A stretch of DNA of 64,000 bases from GYS-P2D sp964489125 (GCA_964489125.1 CAZAXY010000003.1:1-64000), one strand, 5' to 3'. Numbered from the stretch's first letter, positions 42,357-52,779 are shown. The notes: generated by a model not told the origin, from the sequence alone. Numbers and translations: made by a program.

Positions 42357-43955
42357 TTATACCACTTCGAGATGAGACTCCAACATCTTAGTTGGGGACA
42401 CCTTCATTCCTTTGTTTGTAGGATCAATTATTTTTAGTTGGATGTCTGCTGTCTTGGCATGTATAGAAAACTCTTCAATAATCTCAAGCACGTCTGGATC
42501 GATATGAATTGATTTTGAGGCATCTATAATTACTTTAGAACCATCAGGAATTGTAGCTAATGCTCGCTGAATGTTCGCTTTATTCAAGAAGCTCACTTCC
42601 TCCGATAAGGCCAACCTGATCTCACTGTTCGGATCGGTATGGTCCTCCAGTTCAAAATGGAATGGCACCTTATAATTGTTGTGCAACAAGTACACAATAG
42701 CTACTGCCAATCCAATACCGATACCTACTAAAAGGTCAGTAAAGACGATACCTAATATTGTAGCCATAAATGGAATAAATGAACTCCATCCTAGCTTGAA
42801 CATCTTCTTAAATTTAGAGGGTCGTGCTAACTTATACCCTACCAAGAATAGAATTGCTGCTAAACTCGCCAACGGAATCAGATTGAGCACAGCGGGTATC
42901 AACATCGCACAGAACAAGAGTATAAATCCGTGTAAAATTGCAGACATCTTCGTCTGCCCGCCTGACTGGATATTAACAGAGCTGCGCACAATTACCTGTG
43001 TTACAGGTAAGCCTCCTATTAGCCCAGCAACTAAATTGCCAACTCCTTGAGCCTTCAATTCGAGGTTAGCTGGAGATACACGCTTCTGAGGATCAAGTTT
43101 ATCTGTAGCCTCCAAGCATAGTAAAGTCTCCAAACTGGCTACCACAGCTATCGTTGCTCCAGTAATCCACACCTGAGGGTTGCCGATATGACTAAAATCT
43201 GGAAATGTAAATAATCCTACAAATTCTGAAAAACTTTCAGCGACTGGAATCGATACGATCTGTTCCATATTGAGCGCATAAGAAGTATTTCTAAATGCTA
43301 TGTTCAGAATGATACCTAAAGCTACCACCACTAAAGGGCCTTGAACCAACTGGAAGACCTTAATGCGCTTCATGAATCCTTGCTCCCATAAGATGAGAAT
43401 CCCTAATGAAACAACGGTGATTATAATCGCACCAGGGCTGACATAGTTGAGCATATTGCCAAGCTCCGAGAAAGTATTTTGCCCATCAGGCTGATTAAAT
43501 GCTAGACTGCCTTCATAATCCTTGTCATATCCAAAGGCATGAGGTATCTGCTTCAGAAAAATGATTATTCCGATCCCAGATAACATACCATTGATGACAG
43601 AGGATGGAAAATAGTATCCGATCACTCCAGCTTGCAAGAAGCCAAGAATAAGCTGAAATACACCTCCGATTACTACGGCTAACAAGAATATTTCGAAAGC
43701 TCCTAACTGATCAATAGCAGTCAATACAATTACTGCTAGCCCGGCCGCAGGGCCACTAACACCTAAAGGCGAGCCACTGAGACTACCAACTATGATACCA
43801 CCAACTATACCAGCTATAATGCCTGAAAACAATGGTGCCCCTGATGCCAGAGCAATACCTAAACAAAGTGGCACCGCCACTAAAAAAACTATAATACTGG
43901 CAGGAAAGTCTTTCTTTAAACTACCGAATGGATTAGATGATTCATTATTATCCAT
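42357..43955 (-). CDS. SulP-family anion transporter (possible bicarbonate or sulfate permease)
   Basis: 532 residues with about ten to twelve hydrophobic segments and a short C-terminal STAS-type cytoplasmic domain (DGSKVIIDASKSIHIDPDVL). SulP signatures include PLCLGIALASGAPLFSGIIA and LVAGLIGGLPVTQVIVRSSV. Because a beta-carbonic anhydrase gene follows in the same transcript, bicarbonate is the more likely substrate (BicA-like), but sulfate cannot be excluded. No further sulfate-assimilation genes lie nearby. Confidence 0.9.
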   Translation of the reverse strand: MDNNESSNPFGSLKKDFPASIIVFLVAVPLCLGIALASGAPLFSGIIAGIVGGIIVGSLSGSPLGVSGPAAGLAVIVLTAIDQLGAFEIFLLAVVIGGVFQLILGFLQAGVIGYYFPSSVINGMLSGIGIIIFLKQIPHAFGYDKDYEGSLAFNQPDGQNTFSELGNMLNYVSPGAIIITVVSLGILILWEQGFMKRIKVFQLVQGPLVVVALGIILNIAFRNTSYALNMEQIVSIPVAESFSEFVGLFTFPDFSHIGNPQVWITGATIAVVASLETLLCLEATDKLDPQKRVSPANLELKAQGVGNLVAGLIGGLPVTQVIVRSSVNIQSGGQTKMSAILHGFILLFCAMLIPAVLNLIPLASLAAILFLVGYKLARPSKFKKMFKLGWSSFIPFMATILGIVFTDLLVGIGIGLAVAIVYLLHNNYKVPFHFELEDHTDPNSEIRLALSEEVSFLNKANIQRALATIPDGSKVIIDASKSIHIDPDVLEIIEEFSIHAKTADIQLKIIDPTNKGMKVSPTKMLESHLEVV

Positions 43956-44023
43956 CTAGAATATATTTTGAATATGTAAATAATAAGACTGGTTGACTGA
44001 ACTAAGTAGTACTGTATAAGAAA

Positions 44024-44314
44024 TCAGTACTCGGGAGGAGGGTCATTTAACTCGAAAAAATCATTTTCCGATAATCTAAAAGAATCAATATTAGAAAGTT
44101 TGTCAAAATCTAGGCTTGCTAAGTCGGCTATACTTGGCGCAGGATAAGTATAGCGTCTTTTATTCTCTTCTTTTTCACTGTCTTTTTCCTGTTCAGATTC
44201 TTTCTCAACTTCATTGAGCTCAATACTGATATCAGCAGCCAAATCTATGTACAGTGGCAAGGTCATCTCAAAGAGAAAGAAAGTAACCAATATGTAGAGC
44301 CAATATCTCTTCAT
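44024..44314 (-). CDS. Small acidic protein, N-terminal membrane anchor
   Basis: 96 residues. One hydrophobic segment (about 4-20, YWLYILVTFFLFEMTLP) is followed by a strongly acidic/charged tail (EKESEQEKDSEKEENKRR) and PPPEY at the end. No homologue is recognised. It lies 68 bases upstream of the SulP gene and in the same direction, so it may be its first partner, but it could be independent. Codon use looks like its neighbours. Confidence 0.6.
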   Translation of the reverse strand: MKRYWLYILVTFFLFEMTLPLYIDLAADISIELNEVEKESEQEKDSEKEENKRRYTYPAPSIADLASLDFDKLSNIDSFRLSENDFFELNDPPPEY

Positions 44315-44463
44315 CTATTTGCTAACTCGCTTAGGAATCAGGTTAAAGATCAAAGAACAGCGACAGTTAGACAATAGTTCACTCGCCTACGTTATTAACC
44401 CCCCAACAAGAAAAAATGTCTAAGGTATGACAATAGCTCATAATTGGACGTAGAACATACCCT

Positions 44464-46314
44464 CTATGCAGTAATTCCTCTGTCGTGACCTGTAACATCG
44501 AGATCTAATTGACGTAGTAGGAAGCTCGCATTAAATGTATTACAGATCCCCTTCTTAAGTTTATAGTCAAAATCAAGCTCTCCATCTCGAAGCGCAATAT
44601 CAAAGAAGAAATTTTGTATATGGTCGGGTTCAGAAGATTCCAATTCCGCCAATTGGATATCGTGGGTAGCAATCATAGCATAGGTGCGGTGCTCGAGCAG
44701 CTTCTTAGTGATGGCAATCGAACCAGTGAGCTTATCGACGGAGTTAGTCCCTCGGAGCATCTCGTCGATCAAGACGAGGCTATCTCCCTCTTGCTTGACA
44801 TGATCTAAGATCATCGCTACCCTATTGAGTTCTGCTTTAAATGTGCTCGTACTCTCCTCCAGGTCATCCTTGATTCGCATATAGCTAAGCAATTCCACTG
44901 CACTAATACGTAGTGCGTCTCCTGTTATCCGAGTACCAGCATAGGCTAATAGCATATTGCATCCTATGGTTCGTAGGAAGGTGCTTTTCCCTGCCATGTT
45001 AGACCCTGTAATGATAGTGATGTGATCTGCATCGCTAATGGCGATACTATTCGCTATGCTATGTTTATGGACCAACAGTGGATGGTGCAACTCATTGGCC
45101 TCTATGATAAATGAGTCTTGAGGATCTACCACGCCATAGGCAAACTGCTTATGTTGATACGCCCAAGTAGCCAAACTCATCAGCGCTTCGACCCTGCCGA
45201 TCAGCTCAAATATATCATCAATAGACTCACTATGGTCTTCCTTCCAATTATTCAACATCTTCAACACTCGTAGATCCCAAAGCAATACAATATTAAGTAT
45301 CACTCCAACAATCATATTGAGCCTATAATCCAAGAAGTCAATGATGCGCTTAAGTTTAGAGAGTGATGCCACAGCACGAGATGGCTCTGCCGACCTCAGA
45401 GGCTGCACTAACTCGTTGATATAGCTTGAATGATAGTCTCTCTTAAAGATATATTGCAATGCCACATCGATGGGTCCGAGAGACCGCAGTGCCGCAGAAA
45501 TATTCCCCTGGATCTCATTAACACGCTTGGCATAGTACATCCCTGTTAACAGCGTAAATCCAGCTAGCCAGAGCGCAATACTTTGTACTACACTTGGATA
45601 AATAAAATAGGCTGCAAACAGCCCGAGCCACACCAAAGGCAATAGCACCGTACCATAAGTAGGTATCGGACCCTTTAAAAAAGATAAATCCTGAGCTAGC
45701 AAAGCATTGATATCTTCCGTGGGATCAGTTGAAACCTCCTCCTCGATCGCATATAATCTGAAGGCTAACTCTTGACACCAGTCGGGGTCTATCTCTAACT
45801 CTTTCACTGCTTCCTGACGCTGTGCCATAGTGTCGGTAGGATCAAGCTGCATCAACCACTGGGCCAATTGCTGGCCACCATGATAGGTCTTCGTGCGGTT
45901 GATCTGATGAAACATAGAGCGATCTCCGAGCACATCAAGATCATGTGCATATGGATGGCGCTTGATTTCATAACGCTCACCATTGTGATAGTTATTAGCT
46001 CTGCCATCTAAGATGGAGTGTTCGTTGATATTGATATCTCGTAAGATCTGCGCTTTCTTCTGTAGTCGATCACTACGCAGATGGCGCACGACTGCAAAGA
46101 GAAAGAATATGATCGACGCTATGATCCATGCAATGACGAGATACAACCTAGACTCCTTGAGAAAATAAATGCCAACGATCATCACCAGCAGTATAGCTAA
46201 GCGCATAAAACTGAGCCGTATTGATGCAGATCTATAATCGTCTGCTAGGGATGCATATTTTTGGATACGCTTTTTATAATACTCTTGCTCGCTCTTATAT
46301 GTAGGTATAGGCAT
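44464..46314 (-). CDS. MutS-like ATPase with membrane segments
   Basis: 616 residues. Hydrophobic pairs near residues 31-75 and 225-265 suggest membrane anchoring, followed by a MutS C-terminal ATPase: Walker A GSNMAGKSTFLRTIG, Walker B SLVLIDEMLRGTNSVD, ATHDIQLAEL. N-terminal mismatch-recognition domains are absent, so this is not MutS proper. It belongs to a membrane-associated MutS-like group common in Bacteroidota, with unknown function. No mutL neighbour. Divergent from the alcohol dehydrogenase gene, 199 bases between starts. Confidence 0.88.
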   Translation of the reverse strand: MPIPTYKSEQEYYKKRIQKYASLADDYRSASIRLSFMRLAILLVMIVGIYFLKESRLYLVIAWIIASIIFFLFAVVRHLRSDRLQKKAQILRDININEHSILDGRANNYHNGERYEIKRHPYAHDLDVLGDRSMFHQINRTKTYHGGQQLAQWLMQLDPTDTMAQRQEAVKELEIDPDWCQELAFRLYAIEEEVSTDPTEDINALLAQDLSFLKGPIPTYGTVLLPLVWLGLFAAYFIYPSVVQSIALWLAGFTLLTGMYYAKRVNEIQGNISAALRSLGPIDVALQYIFKRDYHSSYINELVQPLRSAEPSRAVASLSKLKRIIDFLDYRLNMIVGVILNIVLLWDLRVLKMLNNWKEDHSESIDDIFELIGRVEALMSLATWAYQHKQFAYGVVDPQDSFIIEANELHHPLLVHKHSIANSIAISDADHITIITGSNMAGKSTFLRTIGCNMLLAYAGTRITGDALRISAVELLSYMRIKDDLEESTSTFKAELNRVAMILDHVKQEGDSLVLIDEMLRGTNSVDKLTGSIAITKKLLEHRTYAMIATHDIQLAELESSEPDHIQNFFFDIALRDGELDFDYKLKKGICNTFNASFLLRQLDLDVTGHDRGITA

Positions 46315-46513
46315 ACATGTCGCAAGATATAGCGGTAGCGCAATTAGTTATAGTTCTTCCTTAATTTGATTTTGCAATCTTGGGGCTCTTCAACATGATG
46401 GATCTTCATATTCAATATGGTAATTGCAATAGCTTGCAATTATCAGAAGCTTATATTCACATAAGCTTAAAAGGTTAGATCTTTTAGGGCATGAAATCTA
46501 ATACAACAACTAA

Positions 46514-47566
46514 ATGGCAGATTCGCACTCAAGTCTTTATGATGTCAATAACTCATCGATAACAAAAGTAAATGCCTATGCGGCCTTAGGAGCCAAAGCA
46601 AAGCTAGAGCCATATACATATGAATTGACCGAATTGGGGCCAGAACAGGTGGATATAAAGGTGTCATACTGTGGTATCTGCCACTCCGATCTAAGTATGA
46701 TCAATAATGAATGGCGCAATGCCCAATATCCCTTGGTACCAGGTCATGAGATCGTCGGCGTAGTGGTTGCAGCAGGGACTATGGTTAAGAACATAAAAGT
46801 GGGTGACAAGGTGGGCGTTGGCTGGTTTTCGGAGTCATGTATGAGCTGTAGTGAATGTATGCAAGGGGCTCAGCATTTATGCCGTAGTACTCAGAGGACG
46901 ATAGCTGGAACAAATGGTGGCTTTGCGGACTATATTAGAGCACATTGGGCTTGGGCTATACCGCTTCCTGATGGAATTAAATTGGACAAAGCAGGCCCAT
47001 TGTTATGTGGTGGCATCACAGTATTCAATCCGATTATTGCAGCTGGAGTACTGCCCACTCATAAAGTTGGGGTTATCGGCATAGGTGGATTGGGTCATTT
47101 AGCATTGAAGTTTTTGAAACATTGGGGTTGTGAGGTTGTCGCCTTCAGTTCTACCGAGAGCAAGAAGGATCAAATCTTAGCCATGGGCGCTACCAAAGTG
47201 GTCAACTCCCGTTCAAGAGATGAACTCCGCACCATCAGAGGACAGTTGGACTTTATCATCAATACGACCAATGTCACCTTAGACTGGTCATCTTATCTAA
47301 AAGCACTTGGGTCACGGGGTAAATTTTTTAACGTAGGTATGGTTCTGGAGCCAATGGCCATTCCTTCTGGGTTGCTAATCTCAGGTGAAAAAATAGTTGG
47401 AGGAAGCCCTGTCGGCAGTCCTGATCTGATCAGCAAGATGTTAGAGTTCTGCGTACGTCACAACATATATCCTGAGGTAGAAGAATTTCCGATGGAACAG
47501 GTTAATGACGCCCTGGCTCACTTAGAAGCTGGGCAGGCACGATACAGAATCGTGTTGAAGGCGTAA
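46514..47566 (+). CDS. Zinc-dependent NAD(P) alcohol dehydrogenase (CAD/YahK type)
   Basis: 350 residues, medium-chain dehydrogenase. Catalytic zinc site CGICHSD and GHEIVG, structural zinc Cys cluster CMSCSECMQGAQHLC, nucleotide site GIGGLGHLALKF. The NAD(P) motif and length suit the cinnamyl-alcohol-dehydrogenase-like group that reduces aldehydes with NADPH. No operon partner. Confidence 0.93.
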   Translation: MADSHSSLYDVNNSSITKVNAYAALGAKAKLEPYTYELTELGPEQVDIKVSYCGICHSDLSMINNEWRNAQYPLVPGHEIVGVVVAAGTMVKNIKVGDKVGVGWFSESCMSCSECMQGAQHLCRSTQRTIAGTNGGFADYIRAHWAWAIPLPDGIKLDKAGPLLCGGITVFNPIIAAGVLPTHKVGVIGIGGLGHLALKFLKHWGCEVVAFSSTESKKDQILAMGATKVVNSRSRDELRTIRGQLDFIINTTNVTLDWSSYLKALGSRGKFFNVGMVLEPMAIPSGLLISGEKIVGGSPVGSPDLISKMLEFCVRHNIYPEVEEFPMEQVNDALAHLEAGQARYRIVLKA

Positions 47567-47634
47567 ATAGAACATAACCGATTCCATATATAATCCAACT
47601 GACCTATTGCTCATGTGTCACTTATTGCTGAGGG

Positions 47635-48816
47635 CTAATTACTCCGACTTAGCAGCAATATGTCTGGGCCTCTAAAACAGCCTAAAAATATGTCTGGATT
47701 CTGGTCTCCATTAAAATCAGCAACCTCAATATCGACAATGGCAGCACCAATAGGTGGAACAAAGTATGAGGTTTCTTCTTTAAAGTTTCCTTTGCCATCA
47801 TTAATACCAATGGATAGTCCATCTAATTTGCCTATTAAGAGATCCTGATCCCCATCTTGATCTATGTCGTAAAAATCTGCATCAAGAGCCCCTATGATCG
47901 AGTCCATGTTAGCTATATTTTCTGACGCTTCTACAAATTTTCCTTGTTCGTTGATAAGCAGTCTTTGTATTGCCTGCTTACGGGTAAACATTCGAATATT
48001 GGCAAAATAGATATCCAAATCACCATCATTATCTACGTCGGCAAAATCAGCTTCACGAGTTTCTTCTGAGATCCCATCGGTAAAAACATCTGCAGTGATG
48101 TCTTTAAAAAATCCATTTCCATCATTTTGCAGTAATCTGTTATCGTCTTCGTTGCCAATCAGTAAATCCAGGTCACCGTCATTATCATAATCACCTATTT
48201 CGATGTCTTGAGTCACATCAGAAGCCTGAGGCAGCCTTAGAGTTGTCTCATCCTGTAAAGTGCCATGGTTATTCTTTAAGTAATTGTTCTGCCCATTATT
48301 TCCAACTATAAAATCCACCCAACCATCATTGTCAAAATCTCCTTTTATGAGGGCATTAGAAACATTATCAACAGGAAATTGATCTGAAGCTTCGGCAAAT
48401 GAACCATCCTTATTTTGGAGATACATTTCGTTAGTTCTATCATCTTCTGTAACAATCAAAAGATCTAACAATCCATCCTTGTTCAGGTCCTCTATCATCA
48501 CATCTTCAGAATCATGATAAGGATAGTACAAATATGGTTTAGGATCCTCTATTGCTATTTTATCTGGCAACAGATTTGATGCGTCTGTAAAATGCCCCTT
48601 GCCGTCATTTAAGAGAATAATATTTTTCTGAAATTCAATAGCAAGCACTATATCCAAATCACCATCACGATCAATGTCTGCTACGCTGGCATCCATTGTA
48701 TTCAATGGTTTTTGTAAAATCGAAGGAATATGCGTTTGCGAAACATCACTGAATTGTTGGCCAAATGACCGGCAAACAAAAACTCCAAATACTACTAATA
48801 AAATCGAAATTCTCAA
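47635..48816 (-). CDS. Secreted FG-GAP/VCBS repeat protein
   Basis: 393 residues with a signal peptide (hydrophobic residues 3-17, FGQ cleavage). At least seven Asp-rich repeats of the type DxDxDGDxD (DIDRDGDLDIVLAI; DLNKDGLLDLLIVT; DFDNDGWVDFIVGN; DYDNDGDLDLLIGN; DVDNDGDLDIYFAN; DIDQDGDQDLLIGK; DFNGDQNPDIFLGC) form a beta-propeller of calcium-binding loops. Exported, possibly attached to the surface. No T9SS C-terminal domain is visible. Function unknown. Confidence 0.92.
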   Translation of the reverse strand: MRISILLVVFGVFVCRSFGQQFSDVSQTHIPSILQKPLNTMDASVADIDRDGDLDIVLAIEFQKNIILLNDGKGHFTDASNLLPDKIAIEDPKPYLYYPYHDSEDVMIEDLNKDGLLDLLIVTEDDRTNEMYLQNKDGSFAEASDQFPVDNVSNALIKGDFDNDGWVDFIVGNNGQNNYLKNNHGTLQDETTLRLPQASDVTQDIEIGDYDNDGDLDLLIGNEDDNRLLQNDGNGFFKDITADVFTDGISEETREADFADVDNDGDLDIYFANIRMFTRKQAIQRLLINEQGKFVEASENIANMDSIIGALDADFYDIDQDGDQDLLIGKLDGLSIGINDGKGNFKEETSYFVPPIGAAIVDIEVADFNGDQNPDIFLGCFRGPDILLLSRSN

Positions 48817-49223
48817 AGCTGATTAATTTGTACTCAAAGCTATGTCATTTTAACATTCGAATGTGCTTATTAACAGTCAATTAAATTATTCTCGACAATG
48901 TTAGATCAAGCTGTATCACAGAGGGCGACTCAACTTACCGAAGCCGCGATTCAGAATAGATTTGAGGCTTGTCATTATCAGCTTATCTAGGATATTGTAG
49001 CATTTCAATCTTCCTTTATAATCTTCTCCGCAAGACTCAATCTACGGCATGGATATATCTTGTTACATCCTCTTAAAGACCTCTATACTCTCGCCAACTT
49101 GAGCGACTTCAAAACAAGTATGCTGAATTGTTGACGCACTTCTGAAGTTAATCAGATACAAAACTGCACAAAATGGTATTGAGTTATATTTATCAAAAAT
49201 CGAAAACAGTATAATTTGGGTCT
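48817..49223. other. Gene-free stretch of 407 bases
   Basis: No gene, repeat or clear terminator. A 30-codon open segment at 48899 (MLDQAVSQRATQLTEAAIQN) is too short to support. Only the leader of the decarboxylase gene (TAATTTG near 49212) hints at a promoter, without a spaced -33 element. Confidence 0.4.
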
Positions 49224-50651
49224 ATGAATTTTGATTTTGATAAAACTCAGAGAGGAGAAATCCTACAACAACTGTTCAAAAAGCTGGAAAACTACTATGC
49301 CAACACTAAAGAATGGCCTGTATCACCAAAATTGAACCTTCATAACATCAGAACTCTAGTTCAAGCCATCGATCTAAACGAGGGAATCAATCCGTCCGAA
49401 GCAATAGATCATATTACGAATGCACTGGAAGAGTATGCTGTTCATACTCCACATCCAAACTATTTTGGATTATTCAACCCTCGTCCCAATTTTGCATCGA
49501 TACTCGCAGATATAATTGCGGCTACTTACAATCCACAATTAGCATCTTGGAGTCACTCTCCATATGCCGTAGAGATTGAGGCTCATGTGATACGAGCTTT
49601 TGCAGAAAAGTATGGTTACAACCCAGACACATCTGATGGTGTATTTGCCACGGGAGGAGCAGAGTCTAACTTAACCGCAGTACTGTGTGCACTCAATCAC
49701 AGATACCCAGATTATGCACAGCACGGATTGTTTGGTATAGATGAACAGCCTGTTATACTGTGTTCGCAAGAGGCACATCACTCTATCCAAAAAGCAGCCA
49801 AGGTAGTTGGGTTAGGATATGATAGTGTCAAGGTGATCCCGACAGATGGTAGTCTAAAGATGGATATTGATCTATTGGCTAAGCATATAGAGGAACTCCT
49901 AACAACTCGGACTACTCCATTAATGGTCGTCGGTACAGCTGGCACTACAGGGACAGGAACGATAGACGACTTAGTCAGTATAAGCCGCATCTGTGACAAG
50001 TACAATGTGTGGTTTCATGCGGACGCCGCATATGGCGGAGCTGCCATAATCAGTAAACGGTTAAGGGACTTGTTACTAGGGATAGAACATGCCGATTCAA
50101 TCACATTTGATGCACACAAATGGATGTCAGTTCCTATGGGCACCAGTATATTTCTGACATCACACAAGTCCATATTAAGCAGAACCTTTAGATCTACTCC
50201 TGAGTACATGCCCAAAGAAGCCAGTAAAATGGAGATTGTAGATCCATTTGCTCATTCTATTCAATGGTCAAGAAGGTTTATCGGTCTTAAGGTATATCTG
50301 TCGCTTATAATATATGGCTGGAAAGGATATGAAGAGATGATCAATCACCAAACAGTCATGGGAGATTTATTAAGAACAAAACTCATAGAACATGGGTGGC
50401 AGGTTAAAAATAGCACGGCACTGCCTGTAGTTTGTTTCTCCGATCCAAATTATGAACATGATCTCAATTTTTGTTCGGAGATTATAAATACGATCATAAG
50501 TAAGGGCAATGCCTGGGTATCTGCCTATCCTGTACATGGTATGCCTATAATAAGAGCGTGTATAACGAACTATAATACCACAACAAGAGAAATAGATGAG
50601 TTAGTAGCTGAGTTAAATCAAGCTAGATCATTTTACGAAGATAATTCCTGA
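49224..50651 (+). CDS. PLP-dependent group II decarboxylase (aromatic L-amino-acid decarboxylase-like)
   Basis: 475 residues. Typical blocks: HPNYFGLFNPRPNFASILAD, GVFATGGAESNLTAVLCALN, VGTAGTTGTGTIDDLVSI, HADAAYGGAA and the PLP-lysine site FDAHKWMSVPMG (Lys near residue 300). It decarboxylates an amino acid such as tyrosine, tryptophan, DOPA or glutamate, or acts as a tyrosine decarboxylase-like aldehyde synthase; the substrate cannot be told. Stands alone before the decaying DsrE-PNPOx pair. Confidence 0.9.
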   Translation: MNFDFDKTQRGEILQQLFKKLENYYANTKEWPVSPKLNLHNIRTLVQAIDLNEGINPSEAIDHITNALEEYAVHTPHPNYFGLFNPRPNFASILADIIAATYNPQLASWSHSPYAVEIEAHVIRAFAEKYGYNPDTSDGVFATGGAESNLTAVLCALNHRYPDYAQHGLFGIDEQPVILCSQEAHHSIQKAAKVVGLGYDSVKVIPTDGSLKMDIDLLAKHIEELLTTRTTPLMVVGTAGTTGTGTIDDLVSISRICDKYNVWFHADAAYGGAAIISKRLRDLLLGIEHADSITFDAHKWMSVPMGTSIFLTSHKSILSRTFRSTPEYMPKEASKMEIVDPFAHSIQWSRRFIGLKVYLSLIIYGWKGYEEMINHQTVMGDLLRTKLIEHGWQVKNSTALPVVCFSDPNYEHDLNFCSEIINTIISKGNAWVSAYPVHGMPIIRACITNYNTTTREIDELVAELNQARSFYEDNS

Positions 50652-50880
50652 ATATATCATAGAATCTCCCTTCAGTCGATTTGTATAAGAGGAGTCCGAG
50701 CAAGTTCGATTGAGATATCCCTTTAGTACTATCATTATACCTCATCAACTTATGGAATGGGATCAATGTCACAAACAGAATGCATATCACTCAAGAGGAA
50801 GTAAATGAACTACTTGAAATGAACCTAAAGATACTTGACTAACAATGTAGTCTTGTCTAATAACAATGTATAAATCATAA

Positions 50881-51183
50881 CAACTTTGTAACGGATTGGC
50901 TGCAGTCTATGATTACCGAGAAGCCGGTAGTGAAGTAAAAATCATCTTCCAAGGCACAGGTACACGATGGCCAGAACCCCTCGAGTAGGAAGATCACATG
51001 GCCCGTAAACTCTACACTATGCTGAAAAATAATATTGCTGGTGTCTCATCGGCTTGTGCTACAGTATGGGGCGCTAATCCATCAGGTTTAGATCTCATTT
51101 CTAACAACCCGTTGCCTAATACACCAGGACTATCCAGTTTTGTACAATTGCAAAACGACGGTTATAACATCCTCACTTTTTAG
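50881..51183 (+). pseudogene. Decayed DsrE-family gene with in-frame TAG
   Basis: The frame NGLAAVYDYREAGSEVKIIF, then QGTGTRWPEPLE, stop TAG (50986-50988), EDHMARKLYTMLKNNIAGVS continues in the same frame for 30 and 65 codons on either side. It matches DsrE-like sulfur-carrier proteins (RGDEV...GAGTRWPEEL...K-HP...GVCGACA). The first exon-like half lacks a start (stop at 50878-50880), so the N-terminus is lost and one nonsense codon interrupts the middle. The intact ATG at 50998 would give a 61-residue tail only. It directly abuts the next relic (TAG-ATG). Confidence 0.7.
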
Positions 51184-51428
51184 ATGAGTCACATTACTGA
51201 ACTGACAACCATGTCAACTATATTTCATCAAGGAGAGATTGAGCTGCAGCACCGATTTGGAGTGGCAGATATGACTCATATAGCAAGCCGGATTATTAAA
51301 AACAAAGTGATTAGCGGCGCTATACCATTTATAGAAATCAAGGTTTTGTCATCCTCAGCAGCACAGATATCCACGGGTTAATATGGACCTCTATATTGCT
51401 AGGTCAATCTGAATCATACGTTGACTAA
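51184..51428 (+). pseudogene. Decayed pyridoxamine-phosphate-oxidase-like gene, frameshifted
   Basis: The ATG at 51184 opens MSTIFHQGEIELQHRFGVAD and continues to IPFIE, typical of the PNPOx-like fold family. After about 51337 the homologous text moves to another frame (QGFVILSSTDIHGLIWTSIL, then LGQSESYVD), so one base was lost (or two gained). A TAA at 51426-51428 then truncates it to well under half of the usual length. The DsrE-PNPOx order suggests a former small sulfur/flavin unit. Confidence 0.7.
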
Positions 51429-51572
51429 TACGCCGTTCAAACGACAATTTATAATATTATTTAGTCAAGCGATGGCCTATCAAAAACCCAATTCAGTATT
51501 GGCTATTACTATGATATCATCTTGAGAACTCATTAATTTTAGTTAGACATATTGAAGAAATTTAAACAGCCA

Positions 51573-52730
51573 ATGAATTTTTACACCCATTTAGAATGTC
51601 ATCATTGTGGCGAGATTTATGATAAATCTGAGCTACATACTTTCTGCCCAATAGACAATCAGCCGCTCGTAGCAAAATATAGTAATACGGCATCTTTATC
51701 TAAAGAAAGTTTAAATCCAAAGTTGACTAATATGTGGCGATACCATCAATTCTTGCCCGTTGAAAAAATAAAGAATCGCATCACCTTAGAAGAGGGCAAT
51801 ACACCATTGATCAATCTATCAAAGTTAGGATCTAAATTCGATCAATCTCAGCTCTACCTTAAGGACGAAGCGGGCAATCCAACAGGGTCTTTTAAGGCTC
51901 GCGGATTAAGCATGGCAGTAAGCAAAGCTAAAGAACTAGGGGTGAAAAAAATGTGCATCCCAACAGCTGGCAACGCCGGAAGCGCACTCAGTGCATACTG
52001 CGCCAAAGCGGGTATAGAAACTCATGTCTTTATGCCAGAGGCAACACCTCGTGTGTTTCAATTGGATTGCGAAATCATGGGAGCCAATGTAGTGAAGGTG
52101 AAAGGCAACATATCTGATGCAGCGAAAATGATGCGAGAGAAGAATGATGGATCATGGTTTGACGTCACAACTTTAAAAGAGCCATTCAGACTCGAAGGCA
52201 AAAAAACCATGGGTTATGAGATTGTCGAACAGTTAAACTGGAAAGCGCCCGATGTAATTCTATATCCAACTGGAGGAGGCACTGGGTTGATAGGAATTTG
52301 GAAAGCTCTCAAGGAAATGAAATCCTTAGGGTGGATAGAAGACTTTTCGACACGGATGGTTGCTGTCCAAGGATCTGGCTGTGATCCAGTCATAACATCA
52401 TTTGTGAATGGCTTGGATCATCTCACTCCTTATGAAAATCCCGAACAGACGATAGCCAATGGCTTGAGGGTTCCTATGCCATTTGGAGATCGGATGATTA
52501 TGAAGACACTATACGAAAGCAATGGAAGAGCAATCTCCATATCCGACGAAGAGATAAAAGAGGGATTATCAGAGTTCGCTAAAACGGAAGGATTGTTTTT
52601 ATCTCCAGAGGGTGCCGCAGTGTGGATGGGATATAAAAAGTTGAAGGAAGAAAAATGGATAAAAGACAATGATTCAGTCGTATTACTAAATACGGGTTCT
52701 GGCTATAAATATGTCGAGAATCTAGATTAA
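51573..52730 (+). CDS. thrC: Threonine synthase
   Basis: 385 residues from the ATG at 51573; a TTG seven codons upstream (51552) is the longer alternative. The start MNFYTHLECHHCGEIYDKSE has a Cys4 zinc-ribbon-like CHHC...FCPID segment, then the PLP-binding NPTGSFKARGLS (Lys), GNAGSALSAYCA and YPTGGGTGLIG phosphate loop. It makes threonine from O-phosphohomoserine. The extended N-terminal zinc-binding part is typical of the class found in archaea and Bacteroidota. A strong terminator follows. Confidence 0.9.
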   Translation: MNFYTHLECHHCGEIYDKSELHTFCPIDNQPLVAKYSNTASLSKESLNPKLTNMWRYHQFLPVEKIKNRITLEEGNTPLINLSKLGSKFDQSQLYLKDEAGNPTGSFKARGLSMAVSKAKELGVKKMCIPTAGNAGSALSAYCAKAGIETHVFMPEATPRVFQLDCEIMGANVVKVKGNISDAAKMMREKNDGSWFDVTTLKEPFRLEGKKTMGYEIVEQLNWKAPDVILYPTGGGTGLIGIWKALKEMKSLGWIEDFSTRMVAVQGSGCDPVITSFVNGLDHLTPYENPEQTIANGLRVPMPFGDRMIMKTLYESNGRAISISDEEIKEGLSEFAKTEGLFLSPEGAAVWMGYKKLKEEKWIKDNDSVVLLNTGSGYKYVENLD

Positions 52731-52749
52731 AGGATGCTGGTCGACAAAA

Positions 52750-52779
52750 GGGGGGGAGCTTGTTTACCCCCCTCTTTTT
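52750..52779 (+). terminator. Terminator after thrC
   Basis: GGGGGG (52751-52756) pairs with CCCCCC (52767-52772) across a 10-base loop and is followed by TCTTTTT. Its right arm and T-run are part of repeat copy C. Confidence 0.9.

Noticed and set aside
48899..48991. 30-codon open frame before the decarboxylase gene
   Set aside because: Too short, no homologue, no promoter signal.
50755..50843. Open segment MHITQEEVNELLEMNLKILD near the DsrE relic
   Set aside because: May be another decayed piece, but too short and isolated to name.
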